A stretch of DNA of 64,000 bases from Sphaerisporangium krabiense. GTDB lineage: Bacteria > Actinomycetota > Actinomycetes > Streptosporangiales > Streptosporangiaceae. This document shows positions 24,445 through 32,648 of the stretch, in pieces; position 1 is the first letter of the stretch; every line of letters begins with the position of its first letter. The notes under the pieces are model-generated. The model did not search any database. It was not told the origin of the DNA and worked only from the letters and a program-made list of their open reading frames with translations. Made by a program: the position numbers and the translations under genes. The stretch spans positions 1,860,001 to 1,924,000 of the forward strand of contig NZ_JACHBR010000001.1 in assembly GCF_014200435.1 (NCBI RefSeq). The letters run 5' to 3'.

Positions 24445-25851
24445 CTACGGGCAGCGCGGGGTCTCGAAGACGACGCCGTCCAGGAGGTTGCCGGTCGCCG
24501 GGTTGCCGCCCGCGGTCGACACCGACCGGAAGGAGAACCGGGTGACGGTCTGTCCCGGCGGGACGACGTAGGTGCCGGTGTAGCGGCGCCAGGCGGTGTT
24601 GCCGTCGGTGATGTCGGGCGAGGAGGCCCCGGCGGGGGTCTGCGCCACGGTCGCGCCGGGCGCGCCGATGAGCACGTGCATCGTGTCGGCGCCGGCGACG
24701 CCCCGGTGGTACAGCGACCACGTCATGACGGTTCCGGGAACGGTGGGCAGGTCCTGGTACAGCGTGGAGAACATGTTGGCGTTGAGCTCGGCGAACTGCT
24801 GCCCGTCGGCCGCCGGGACCCCGCCGTAGCCGGTGCGCCAGAACTCCACCAGCTTGTCGGTGGCGGTGGTGTGCCAGCCGATGGCCGGGTTGGTCGAGGC
24901 GTCGGGCAACATCTGGTATCCGGTCACCGGTGGCGCCTCGAAGCCGCCGTTGGCCAGGGTGACGGGCGTGTCGGTGCAGGGGACGGCGACGGTCACCTTG
25001 GCGGTGGCGGTGCCGCAGTCGGTGGTGATCGTGTAGGTGAAGGTGTCGGTGCCGACGAAGCCGGGGGCGGGGGTGTAGACGACGGCGTTGCCGGAGACGG
25101 TCGCGGTGCCGTGGCCGGGGGCGGTGACGCCGCTGATCACCGGGGCGGTGGCGGTGTCGTTGGCCAGGACGGGCACGGTGACGGGCCTGCCCTGTGCGGT
25201 GGCGGTGTCGTCGGCGGCCGAGGTGGGCGAGATCGACTGACCGTTGACGATCTGGATCGGCGGGGCGGGGGTGTTGTTCCCGAGCTGGCCCGGGAAGGCG
25301 ATGACGCTGCTGATCCCGCTCGGCCGGATGGTCATGCCGCGTCCGGCGGTGCCCTGGCGGACCCGGAAGGTGATGACCTTGGCGGACGGGTCGGTCTTGG
25401 AGCCGGGCGAAGTGATCGACAACGTGGTGCCGTTGATCGCGCCGGTGCCCGACTGGCCGATGACGTCGGCGCCGGCCAGCAGGGACGACAGGTCCCAGGT
25501 GGTGGTGTAGGTGCGCACGAGCAGCGGCCACTGGCTCGTGCGGTGGGTCAGGGTGACGGTGAAGGTGCTCCCCGGCGCGATCTGCCCGCCCCAGAGGGAC
25601 GGAGAGGTGACGACCGAGACCGACCCGCCGCCGAGCCGCATGCCCAGCACGTTCTTCCAGTAATAGTCGACGGGGTAGTTCGCCTGCCCCTGCCGGACAC
25701 AAGGCCCGGCCGCGGCGTGTGTGACGGTCCGCGCGGCGGGCTGCCGCGTCGTGGCGCCGGCCGGCGCCGGCGTTCCCGGCGTCATCAGCAGTGCCGTCAC
25801 GGCGCAGGCCAGTACGGCGAGCGCGGACCTCGGGCGTTGTGACATCACCAT
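24445..25851 (-). CDS. Secreted cell-surface protein with Ig/cadherin-like repeat and DUF642-like C-terminal domain
   Basis: 468 residues from the ATG at 25851, with CGGAG four bases upstream; starts at 25896, 25869 and 25845 are also possible. A signal peptide is evident ([20 protein letters not shown], cut near AGA). Residues about 50-230 form a beta-rich domain of repeats. Next comes a cadherin-like tandem-repeat module ([12 protein letters not shown], then [20 protein letters not shown] and [12 protein letters not shown]). The C-terminal ~150 residues begin [13 protein letters not shown] and have the layout of a galactose-binding/DUF642 carbohydrate-binding domain. There is no sortase motif or final anchor, so release or wall binding is likely. 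It lies just upstream of the nuo operon on the same strand; any link is unproven. Confidence 0.78.
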   Translation of the reverse strand: MVMSQRPRSALAVLACAVTALLMTPGTPAPAGATTRQPAARTVTHAAAGPCVRQGQANYPVDYYWKNVLGMRLGGGSVSVVTSPSLWGGQIAPGSTFTVTLTHRTSQWPLLVRTYTTTWDLSSLLAGADVIGQSGTGAINGTTLSITSPGSKTDPSAKVITFRVRQGTAGRGMTIRPSGISSVIAFPGQLGNNTPAPPIQIVNGQSISPTSAADDTATAQGRPVTVPVLANDTATAPVISGVTAPGHGTATVSGNAVVYTPAPGFVGTDTFTYTITTDCGTATAKVTVAVPCTDTPVTLANGGFEAPPVTGYQMLPDASTNPAIGWHTTATDKLVEFWRTGYGGVPAADGQQFAELNANMFSTLYQDLPTVPGTVMTWSLYHRGVAGADTMHVLIGAPGATVAQTPAGASSPDITDGNTAWRRYTGTYVVPPGQTVTRFSFRSVSTAGGNPATGNLLDGVVFETPRCP

Positions 25852-26075
25852 GGAACTCCGATCGGTCATGAGGAACACATCCAAGATCAAATCCACAGTG
25901 ATGTTACCGAGAGTGATGTGATCGTCGCCGCTTGTGCCGTCGCGAAGATTCCGTGTCGTACCCGCGTCCCCGGCGACGAGTGATCACGGAAGTCTCCGCG
26001 TCCTGACGCGAAATGATGGCCCGGCTCCCGACATAGGCCTAGGTGTCCGTACATCGCGACATGAAGGAGGCGGCC

Positions 26076-26120
26076 ATGGGGATGCCGACGACATCGGGGA
26101 CGGGACCGGCCCGTGGCTGA
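26076..26120 (+). CDS. 14-residue leader peptide overlapping the sigma factor start
   Basis: An ATG at 26076 sits five bases after a perfect AAGGAGG (26064-26070). The frame MGMPTTSGTGPARG ends in TGA at 26118-26120, eight bases inside the sigma factor gene whose GTG is at 26113. The sigma gene itself has no good ribosome binding site. This arrangement would make sigma factor translation depend on ribosomes finishing the leader. No other start codon is available in the sigma frame upstream. Confidence 0.5.
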   Translation: MGMPTTSGTGPARG

Positions 26121-26661
26121 GGAGCCGGCCAGGTTCGAGTCCGTGTACCGAGCGACATACGGCCAGATCACGGCCTACGCGGCCCGCCGCTGTGACTCGC
26201 CGCAGGATGCGGCGGACGTCGTCGCGGAGACCTTCGCCATCGCCTGGCGGCGGATCGCCGAAGTGCCGGAGGGAGAGCAGGCCACGCTGTGGCTGTACGG
26301 CGTGGCACGGAAGGTGCTGGCCAACCACTATCGGGGCGAGGTGCGCCGCCAGGCCCGCAGCGTGGAGCTCGACGCCGAGATGGCCGACCTGTACGAGGCC
26401 GCGCCCGACAGCGGGGTCGAGCTGACGGCGATCGCGCAGATCTTCCGCACCCTGCCGGACGCCGATCGGGAACTGCTGTCCCTGGTCGCCTGGGAGGGGC
26501 TGGACCGGCAGCAGATCGCCACCGTGCTCGGCCTGTCCCGCAACGCCGTGCGCATCAGACTCCACCGCGCCCGCAGGCGCTTCGCCCGCGCGCTCGCCGA
26601 GGCGGACGTGCACTTCGCACTGGAAGGCCGGTTGACCCCGGCCGAGGGACGGTTCTCATGA
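26113..26661 (+). CDS. ECF RNA polymerase sigma factor
   Basis: 182 residues from the GTG at 26113. Region 2 spans about residues 8-75 (FESVYRATYGQITAYAARRC, then DVVAETFAIAWRRIAEVPEG). Region 4 spans about 105-160 (LLSLVAWEGLDRQQIATVLG, then SRNAVRIRLHRARRRFARAL). A 14-residue leader peptide with a strong ribosome binding site overlaps its start, and the downstream gene begins in its stop codon (ATGA). The pair looks like a sigma/anti-sigma unit for an envelope signal. Its target promoters are unknown. Confidence 0.92.
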   Translation: MAEEPARFESVYRATYGQITAYAARRCDSPQDAADVVAETFAIAWRRIAEVPEGEQATLWLYGVARKVLANHYRGEVRRQARSVELDAEMADLYEAAPDSGVELTAIAQIFRTLPDADRELLSLVAWEGLDRQQIATVLGLSRNAVRIRLHRARRRFARALAEADVHFALEGRLTPAEGRFS

Positions 26662-27620
26662 AGGACATCGACGACATCGACGTGATCACACGGAAGCTGG
26701 CCCGGGTGGAACCGGGCAGGCCGGGCGGGCACGCGGCCGGCCCCGGGGCGCGCGAGCTGCTGACCGCGATCACCGCCGAGCGGCCGGAACCGTCCGCCCC
26801 CCGGCCCCGGCGCCACTCCGCCCGGCGGCTGACCGTGGGGCTGGTGGGCGCGGGGCTGCTCGCCGGGGGCATCGTCGTGGGGCCGAGCCTGCTGCTGAAG
26901 GACGGCGGCACCTCCTCCTACGCGGTCACCAAGGACTCTGACGGCGTCGTGTACGTCCAGGTCCGGAACTTCCGCGACAAGGCAGGACTGGCGAAGCGGC
27001 TGGAAGAGCTCAACGTCCCGGCCATCGTCGACTACGCGCCGCCGGGCATGTGGTGCGAGGAGCCGCGCGGCGCCTATGCCGAGGACGTTCCGCGCGGCCT
27101 GTACTCGGTGCCGGAGAACATTCCCGGGGAGGAGGGCGGCGAGGGCTGGCAGATGCGGATCGACACCAAGCTGTTCAAGCCGGGCCAGACGTTCGTCTGG
27201 ACGATCAGCGACCGCTCGACCAGCACGATCCTCATGAGCGGCCCGGTCGCCCCGTGCGTCCTGGTGCCCGACGCGTCCCGCGAGGTGAGGGTGATCGAGC
27301 CCGACTATCGGCCGGCGACCACGAAGGGCGGCTCGCTCTCCGGCTTCCGGGTGGACGAGAAGACGGTCGGAGAGGTGCGGCCCGAACTCGAGAGGCGCGG
27401 GTTGAAGGTCACCTATCTGATCATGGCGGTCGCGCCGGACAATCCGGGCGGCTTCGGCGAGGTGCGCACGCAGAGCCGGCCCGTCGGCGACGACTGGATC
27501 GTCTGGGAGGCGGAGCAGTCCATCCGCCGGCCGGGGCTGATCCGCCTGCTCGTCACGGAAAAGCGCTTCGACAGGAACCCTGTTTACGGCGGTCCGCGCG
27601 ACGACGTCATCAAGGAATAG
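26658..27620 (+). CDS. Single-pass membrane protein with PASTA-like C-terminal domain, probable anti-sigma factor
   Basis: 320 residues, coupled to the ECF gene by ATGA. Residues 1-55 are cytoplasmic (MKDIDDIDVITRKLARVEPG) and resemble the short sigma-binding tails of CU044_5270-type proteins. One helix follows (LTVGLVGAGLLAGGIVVG). The outer part has two cysteines (GMWCEEP and APCVLVP) that could form a disulfide. Residues about 230-310 look like one PASTA-type repeat (TVGEVRPELERRGLKVTYLI, then VGDDWIVWEAE). PASTA modules bind peptidoglycan or cell-wall precursors, so a cell-wall signal is plausible. The anti-sigma role is inferred from gene order. Confidence 0.75.
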   Translation: MKDIDDIDVITRKLARVEPGRPGGHAAGPGARELLTAITAERPEPSAPRPRRHSARRLTVGLVGAGLLAGGIVVGPSLLLKDGGTSSYAVTKDSDGVVYVQVRNFRDKAGLAKRLEELNVPAIVDYAPPGMWCEEPRGAYAEDVPRGLYSVPENIPGEEGGEGWQMRIDTKLFKPGQTFVWTISDRSTSTILMSGPVAPCVLVPDASREVRVIEPDYRPATTKGGSLSGFRVDEKTVGEVRPELERRGLKVTYLIMAVAPDNPGGFGEVRTQSRPVGDDWIVWEAEQSIRRPGLIRLLVTEKRFDRNPVYGGPRDDVIKE

Positions 27621-27816
27621 CCGCGCCGCCAGAAGGCGCGTACGTCACCGGAGCCGAAAGTGTGAACGGAACGGAGACGGCATCGGCGCGGACCACCGAA
27701 TAGCTCACCAACGCCATCCCCGCGCCAATGCCGTCTTCGCTTCGCCGATATACCGGCGGTAACATCACACCGTGGACGCTTGACACCACTCCTTCAGTGC
27801 CTACGGAGGTCGGCGG

Positions 27817-28212
27817 TTGCATCGATGCGCGGAGCAGGGACCGGATGAAAGCAGGCTGACGGGGACGCGTGACCGGCTTCTCAGGGCCGAGGAGGCGGCG
27901 CGGCTGGCCGATCTCTTTCGCCTGCTCGGTGATCCCACCCGCGCGCAACTCCTGTACGCGCTTCTCGAATCCGGCGAGTTGTGCGTCTGTGATCTGGCAT
28001 CGGTCGTCGCCGTGACGGACACCGCCGTTTCGCATGCTCTCCGCCTGCTCCGCACCGCAGGTATCGTGACAAGTCGCCGCGCCGGGCGGATGATCTACTA
28101 CCGGCTCGCCGACGTGCACGTGCGCATGCTGCTGGATCTCAGTCGTGAGCATCTGCGCCACGAGCTTCCCCGCCAGGACCAATTCACGGCATATCCCGTC
28201 GAAGGCGCATGA
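27817..28212 (+). CDS. ArsR/SmtB-family metal-responsive repressor
   Basis: 131 residues from the TTG at 27817, six bases after GGAGGT. The winged helix includes FRLLGDPTRAQLLYALLESG and VTDTAVSHALRLLRTAGIVT. Possible metal ligands are the cysteines in GELCVCDLA (the alpha3N-type site of ArsR/CadC proteins) and the aspartate/histidines in the last helix (LADVHVRMLLDLSREHLRHE), which match the alpha5 zinc/nickel/cobalt site (D-x-H...H-x2-H). Having both makes a sensor of Zn, Co or Cd plausible. The ZIP transporter 1.1 kb downstream on the same strand is a likely target. Confidence 0.9.
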   Translation: MHRCAEQGPDESRLTGTRDRLLRAEEAARLADLFRLLGDPTRAQLLYALLESGELCVCDLASVVAVTDTAVSHALRLLRTAGIVTSRRAGRMIYYRLADVHVRMLLDLSREHLRHELPRQDQFTAYPVEGA

Positions 28213-28510
28213 AGGCTGAATGCAGAGCGGGCCGAGAACCGGCCGATAATGGGTACATTTCCACCATAATGCGCTCTTCCTGCATTCATAGCGGAAAGCT
28301 CCCACCATGGCGTCAACCACCAAGCCCTGACGCCCGCTTGGGGTTCCAGCTACATCTGAACAATTAATCAGAGGTTGCAGTATCAGCGTTTCCCGGCCGA
28401 TGGCGCAGGGTAATCATCCAGTCGCGGACCGTTATTAGGCTGGAAAAGGGGCATTCGCGGGATGTGCACCGCACGCTCCGAAACGCCTGAAGGGCTTGGT
28501 GAGGCAGGCC
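28213..28510. other. Gene-free stretch, relatively A+T-rich
   Basis: About 300 bases with a visible drop in G+C (around 28230-28450). No tRNA or coding frame with actinobacterial codon use is seen. A weak inverted repeat, TCTGA at 28355-28359 and TCAGA at 28368-28372, flanks ACAATTAA. The A+T content fits a promoter region for the DivIVA/ZIP pair, but I cannot assign elements with confidence. Confidence 0.4.
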
Positions 28511-29275
28511 ATGTCAGACGAACACCGGGACCACGACCCGCATCATCGAGACCACGTACCGGAGCACGTCGTCACCGGGACCTCGATGCCGGCGGTCACT
28601 TCGAACCACCGTGACGGCGGCGGGGTGACCCCGGCCGACGTCCACCACAAAGTGTTCTCCACCGTCCGCTTCCGCGAGGGATACGACATGGCGGAAGTGG
28701 ACGGCTTCCTCGCGCAGGTCGAGGCCACGCTGACCGGCCTCCTGCACGAGAGAGCCGTCCTGACCGCCCGGCTCGGCGCGCTCCCCCGTTCCGGCGACCC
28801 GTCCCAGACCTCGGCCGGCGAGAACGTGGCGCGCATCGTCGCCGTCGCGCAGCAGGCCGCCGATCAGGTGATCCGCGACGCTCACGAGCAGGCGGCCGAG
28901 ATCATCACCCAGGCGCACGCCCGCGCGGACGCCGTCGAGGACGCCGCGGCCGCCGCGGCCGCCGTGCGCGAGCGCGACGCCGCGACCCGGCACCGCGCGG
29001 CCATGGCGGAGCTGGACGGCCTGCGCTCGACCCGTGAGCGCCGGATCCACGAGCTGTACGCCCTGACGCGTGACTACGGCGCCCGCTTCACCGGCAGCAT
29101 GGAAAGCCAGGCCCGGCAGATCCACGCGCTCGTCCGGGACCTGGAACGTCAGGCGGACGCGTTGTTGCGCGAGCTGGACCCCTCCTCGGCGCATGCCGCC
29201 GCGACGGAGCAGCCCGCGGCGGAGGACGCCGGGCCGCTCGGCCGGACCCCACAAGCCGCCGGACCATCGAAGTGA
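28511..29275 (+). CDS. DivIVA-domain coiled-coil protein
   Basis: 254 residues from the ATG at 28511 (GAGG six bases upstream; the TTG at 28496 is less likely). The histidine-rich N-terminus DEHRDHDPHHRDHVPEHVV is unusual. Residues about 40-75 are a clear DivIVA N-terminal domain: TPADVHHKVFSTVRFREGYD then MAEVDGFLAQVEATL. Coiled coil follows to about residue 230, rich in Ala/Glu/Arg. DivIVA proteins mark curved membranes and cell poles. The canonical actinobacterial DivIVA/Wag31 is longer and lies with ftsZ genes, so this is a paralogue. The ZIP transporter gene starts inside its stop codon, which suggests a joint function, perhaps placing or tuning the transporter. Confidence 0.85.
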   Translation: MSDEHRDHDPHHRDHVPEHVVTGTSMPAVTSNHRDGGGVTPADVHHKVFSTVRFREGYDMAEVDGFLAQVEATLTGLLHERAVLTARLGALPRSGDPSQTSAGENVARIVAVAQQAADQVIRDAHEQAAEIITQAHARADAVEDAAAAAAAVRERDAATRHRAAMAELDGLRSTRERRIHELYALTRDYGARFTGSMESQARQIHALVRDLERQADALLRELDPSSAHAAATEQPAAEDAGPLGRTPQAAGPSK

Positions 29276-30087
29276 CGGCGATCATGCTGAACCATTGGTC
29301 ACAGGCCGGAGGGCCCGTACTGAACGGACAGGCGCCCCGTGGCGGGGCATGGATCGCCGTGATCCTCGTGTCCCTGTCCACGCTCGCGGGATCGTGGCTC
29401 GTCAGAGCCAACTCCCGGCGCCTGGCGGGCTGGCTGGCGGCCGCCTCCGCGGTGATGCTCATCACCGCGGTGACCGACATGCTCCCCGACGCCTGGAGGG
29501 ACGCGCGGGAGGAAGGCGTCGCCCTCTGGGTGATCGGGATCGCCATGGCCGTGGGCTTCCTGGTCATCACCTACTTCACCCGCAAAGGATGCGGCCACGA
29601 CCACTCGGGGAGCCGGCCGGCGGGAGCTCACGCGCCCGGCCGGCATCGGCCGATCAAGCAGGTCATCGACGCCGCGCTGTTCGGCGGAATGGGCACGGCG
29701 ACGGCGCTGACCGCGCACCGGGCCATCGAGGGGGCGACGCTGGCGCTCACCGGGTCGGTGGTCGTCGTCCTGGCGCTGATGGTGCACTCCGCCAGCGAAG
29801 GGCTCGCGCTCACGGCCCTGCTGGACATCGCCGGGCAACGCGTGGCGCCATGGATGGTCGCCGCCTGCGTGAGCCCGGCCGTCGGGGTCGTCACCGCCTT
29901 CGTCAGCCCGATCCCGGGCGGAGCCGTTCCGGTGCTGCTGGCGATGGTCACCGGCGTGATGCTCCGGACGGCGTTCGTGGGGCTGAAGCTCGCCACCCGG
30001 GAGCGGGGCGGGCTGTCGCCCTGGCAGGTGACGGTGGCCGCGGCCGCCGCGGTCGGCATCGGCGCCCTGCTGCTGCTCGCGCACTGA
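29272..30087 (+). CDS. ZIP-family metal transporter
   Basis: 271 residues, about seven to eight helices; imports Zn, Fe or Mn in this family. The two metal-site helices are clear: HRAIEGATLALTG and HSASEGLALTALLD, each with the H-x3-E pattern. The loop between helices 3 and 4 has a small histidine/cysteine cluster (RKGCGHDHSG), the usual variable metal loop. A GTG at 29272 overlaps the DivIVA-domain gene stop; the ATG at 29284 is an alternative start. A perfect palindromic hairpin ends the unit at 30097-30134. The ArsR sensor gene lies upstream on the same strand. Confidence 0.88.
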   Translation: MTAIMLNHWSQAGGPVLNGQAPRGGAWIAVILVSLSTLAGSWLVRANSRRLAGWLAAASAVMLITAVTDMLPDAWRDAREEGVALWVIGIAMAVGFLVITYFTRKGCGHDHSGSRPAGAHAPGRHRPIKQVIDAALFGGMGTATALTAHRAIEGATLALTGSVVVVLALMVHSASEGLALTALLDIAGQRVAPWMVAACVSPAVGVVTAFVSPIPGGAVPVLLAMVTGVMLRTAFVGLKLATRERGGLSPWQVTVAAAAAVGIGALLLLAH

Positions 30088-30096
30088 CCGGTCACG

Positions 30097-30134
30097 ACTC
30101 CGGCGAGAGAGCCGTACGGCTCTCTCGCCGGAGT
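30097..30134 (+). terminator. Perfect 38-bp palindrome after the ZIP gene
   Basis: The sequence is its own reverse complement over 38 bases (ACTCCGGCGAGAGAGCCG at the left arm, centre GTAC). As RNA it folds into a 17-bp stem with a four-base loop, ten bases after the ZIP stop. It is symmetrical, so it would also act on transcripts coming from the convergent amino-acid importer operon. Confidence 0.8.
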
Positions 30135-30242
30135 TCTCGCGCGGGTCAGGGCCTAATCGGCCGTCGGGTGGTCATGGTCGTCGTGGCACGCCTCCGCGTG
30201 ACTCCGGTGGCCGGCCGGGTGTCGCGGGAGGAGGGATCGGGA

Positions 30243-31037
30243 TCAGCTGGTGTTCTCCAGCGCCGGGGGAGGGGTGTCGGCGTCGGGCATCAGCCGCAGG
30301 AACGACTTGGCGCGGGGCGTGGAGGGGTTGCTGAAGAAGACGCGTGGCGGGTGGTCTTCGAGGATGTAGCCGGAGTCCATGAAGACGACGCGGTCGGCGA
30401 TCCGCCCGGCGAAGGCGACGTCATGGGTGACCAGCACCATCGCGATGCCACGCGCCGCGAGGCCGCGCATCGTGCCGAGCAGGGCGTCGCCGAGCTCGGG
30501 GTCGAGCGCGGAGGTCGGCTCGTCGAAGAGGATGACCTCCGGGTCCATGGCCATGGCCCGGGCGATGGCCACGCGTTGCCGCTGTCCGCCCGAGAGCCTC
30601 GCCGGATGCCGATCCCGCGTGTCGTCGATCCCCAGGCGCGCGAGCAGGCGCTCGCCGACCTCGATGGCGTAGGAGCGGGGCAGACCCCGCACCGATATCG
30701 GCCCTTCGATGACGTTCTCCAGGACCGTGAGGTGAGGGAAGAGGTGGAACTCCTGGAACACCATCGCGGTGCGGATCCGGATGTCGCGGATCGCGCGCCG
30801 CTGACGCCGGTCCGGCGGCGAGGAGCAGTTCACCGTGTGCCCCTGGACGCGGATCGTTCCCGCCTCCGGCCGTTCCAGCATGTTCAGGCAACGGATCAGG
30901 GTGGTCTTGCCGGCCCCCGAGGGCCCCATGACGGCCACGACCTCACCGGTGCGGACGGTCAGGTCGACGCTCTTGAGCACCTGCCGTTCACCGAAGTGCT
31001 TGTGCAGTCCCCGCGCCTCGATGGCCACCGCGTTCAT
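30243..31037 (-). CDS. Polar amino-acid ABC importer ATPase (GlnQ type)
   Basis: 264 residues from the ATG at 31037. Walker A GPSGAGKTT, Q-loop in VFQEFHLFPHLTVLENVIEG, signature LSGGQRQRVAIA, Walker B VILFDEPTSALDPE and H-loop VTHDVAF are complete. The HLFPHLTVLEN segment is typical of the polar amino-acid subfamily. Overlaps with the permease gene show one operon. The usual final C-terminal regulatory tail is short (LRLMPDADTPPPALENTS). The TGA stop is followed in frame by 29 further codons that encode a histidine-rich peptide (30153-30242); this may be chance. Confidence 0.93.
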   Translation of the reverse strand: MNAVAIEARGLHKHFGERQVLKSVDLTVRTGEVVAVMGPSGAGKTTLIRCLNMLERPEAGTIRVQGHTVNCSSPPDRRQRRAIRDIRIRTAMVFQEFHLFPHLTVLENVIEGPISVRGLPRSYAIEVGERLLARLGIDDTRDRHPARLSGGQRQRVAIARAMAMDPEVILFDEPTSALDPELGDALLGTMRGLAARGIAMVLVTHDVAFAGRIADRVVFMDSGYILEDHPPRVFFSNPSTPRAKSFLRLMPDADTPPPALENTS

Positions 31038-31681
31038 GCGTAGGCCCTCGCCATCCGCCGCTCCAGGATCTCCTGTCCCGCCGACAGCGCGCTGTTGACC
31101 AGCCAGTAGACGACACCGGCGATCACGAACGCCTCCACGTACCGGAAGGAGGAGGATCCGACGCTCTCCGCGACCCGGGTGAGCTCGACGACGGTGATCA
31201 CCGAGGCCAGCGACGTGTCCTTCATCAACGCGATGAAGCGGCTTCCGATGGCCGGGGTCGCCACCCGCAGCGCCTGCGGGAAGACGATCCGGCTCATGAT
31301 CCGGTGATAGGGCATCCCGAGGGAGCCCGCGGCCTCCCACTGGCCGCCGTGGACGGCCAGGATGCCGCCGCGGAAGTTCTCGCTCAGATAGGCGGCGGAG
31401 TAGAGCGTGAAGGCGAGGATCGCCGAAGGGATGGGCGGGATGCGCACGCCGAGCTGCGGAAGCCCGAAGTAGACGAGCATGAGCTGGATCAGCAGCGGAG
31501 TACCGCGGAACACCGAGACGTAGGCGATCGCGGCGACCTTGAGCACGCCGAACCGGGAGATCCTCGCCAGCGCGACCAGACCGCCGATCAGGAAGCCCAG
31601 GGCGAACGACACACCCCCCAGGACGACGGTGATCGCCAGCCCGCTCAGCAGGCTGGGCAGCGACGCGGTGATCAGGTCCAT
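31034..31681 (-). CDS. Polar amino-acid ABC importer permease
   Basis: 215 residues, five helices. The subfamily signatures are the N-terminal LLSGLAITVVLGGVSFALGF, the loop VSVFRGTPLLIQLMLVYFGL and the ATPase-docking segment GGQWEAAGSLGMPYHRIMSR. The final LTRVAESVGSSSFRYVEAF segment is typical of HisM/GlnP permeases. Its ATG shares a base with the TGA of the binding-protein gene, and its end overlaps the ATPase start. A single permease gene implies a homodimeric pore. Confidence 0.93.
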   Translation of the reverse strand: MDLITASLPSLLSGLAITVVLGGVSFALGFLIGGLVALARISRFGVLKVAAIAYVSVFRGTPLLIQLMLVYFGLPQLGVRIPPIPSAILAFTLYSAAYLSENFRGGILAVHGGQWEAAGSLGMPYHRIMSRIVFPQALRVATPAIGSRFIALMKDTSLASVITVVELTRVAESVGSSSFRYVEAFVIAGVVYWLVNSALSAGQEILERRMARAYA

Positions 31682-32616
31682 CACTCCTCCTTTCCAGTCG
31701 TTTGCGTGCCTGTCCCGCCGAGCTTCGGCGCGAGCCCGCGCAACTCGGCCGCCATGTCGAGGCCGTCGAACCAGCGGCGCGAGATGGACGACAGCGTGCC
31801 GTCGGCGATCATGCCGCCGACGGCCCCGTCGACCTCCCGCTTGAACGCCGTGGACTCCTTGCGGAACGACATGCCGAGCGCGTCGGTGCGCAGGATCGGC
31901 CCGGCGGGCCGGATGGCCAGCCCCTTCTCGGCGGTCAGGTGGAGACCGAGGAACCGGGACACCAGGGCGGCGTCCGCGCGCCCCCAGGACAGGTCGGTGA
32001 GGCCGAGCGTGGCGTTCTTGTAGATCCTCAGATCGGCGCCGGGGACGCGGGCGCGGGCGAACTCGGCCTCGACGGTGCCCTCCGACACCGCTATCCGCTT
32101 GCCCGCCAGATCGCTCAGGCCGTGGATCGCGGTATCGCCCCGCCGCACGAAGATCGACACGGCGTTGACGGCGTAGGGCCGGGAGAAGCCGACCTGTTCG
32201 CCGCGCCGTGCCGTGATCGTCTGGCCGGAGATCACGATGTCGAAGCGGTCGGCCCGGATGCCGCCGATGAAGCTCGCGTAGTCGGATCCGACGAACTCCA
32301 CCCGCGCGGCCTTCACGCGCCGTGCCACCTCGCGGGCGACGTCCACGTCGTACCCGGCGGGCCGGCCGTCGCGGTCGAGGAAGTTCCACGGCGGGTTGGC
32401 CTGGGTGAGCGCCACCCGCAGGACCCCGGCCGCGCGCACGCGTTCCAGCGTGTCCTCGCCCGTCCCGCCGGAGCACGCGACGCCGGTCAGGCAGGCCATC
32501 ATGATCACTGTGAGGGCGGCGGACACAGGAAGCCGGTGCCCGCCGCCTGTCATCGCCGGTTCCGCGAGCCGTCGCGCACGGCCGCGGATGGGTGGGAGGT
32601 TCGGCCGGGGGACCAT
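31681..32616 (-). CDS. Polar amino-acid ABC importer binding lipoprotein
   Basis: 311 residues from the ATG at 32616, seven bases after AGGAGGG. The lipobox LTGVAC follows a hydrophobic run at about residues 30-48. The family 3 binding fold is plain: LRVALTQANPPWNFLDRDGR, AGYDVDVAREVARRV, FDIVISGQTITARRGEQVGF and the C-terminal DGTLSSISRRWF. It is the first gene of the three-gene importer. The ligand is a polar or modified amino acid, not predictable further. The unusually long N-terminus before the hydrophobic run (about 25 residues, RGRARRLAEPA) could mean that the true start is the GTG/ATG nearer the signal, for example MTGGGHRLPVS. Confidence 0.92.
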   Translation of the reverse strand: MVPRPNLPPIRGRARRLAEPAMTGGGHRLPVSAALTVIMMACLTGVACSGGTGEDTLERVRAAGVLRVALTQANPPWNFLDRDGRPAGYDVDVAREVARRVKAARVEFVGSDYASFIGGIRADRFDIVISGQTITARRGEQVGFSRPYAVNAVSIFVRRGDTAIHGLSDLAGKRIAVSEGTVEAEFARARVPGADLRIYKNATLGLTDLSWGRADAALVSRFLGLHLTAEKGLAIRPAGPILRTDALGMSFRKESTAFKREVDGAVGGMIADGTLSSISRRWFDGLDMAAELRGLAPKLGGTGTQTTGKEE

Positions 32617-32648
32617 CGGAGCGCCCTCCTGCTGCCACGGTGGGGTGG

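Noticed and set aside
28213-28510. tRNA or small RNA gene in the A+T-richer gap
   Set aside because: No cloverleaf, CCA end or strong hairpin could be found by eye.
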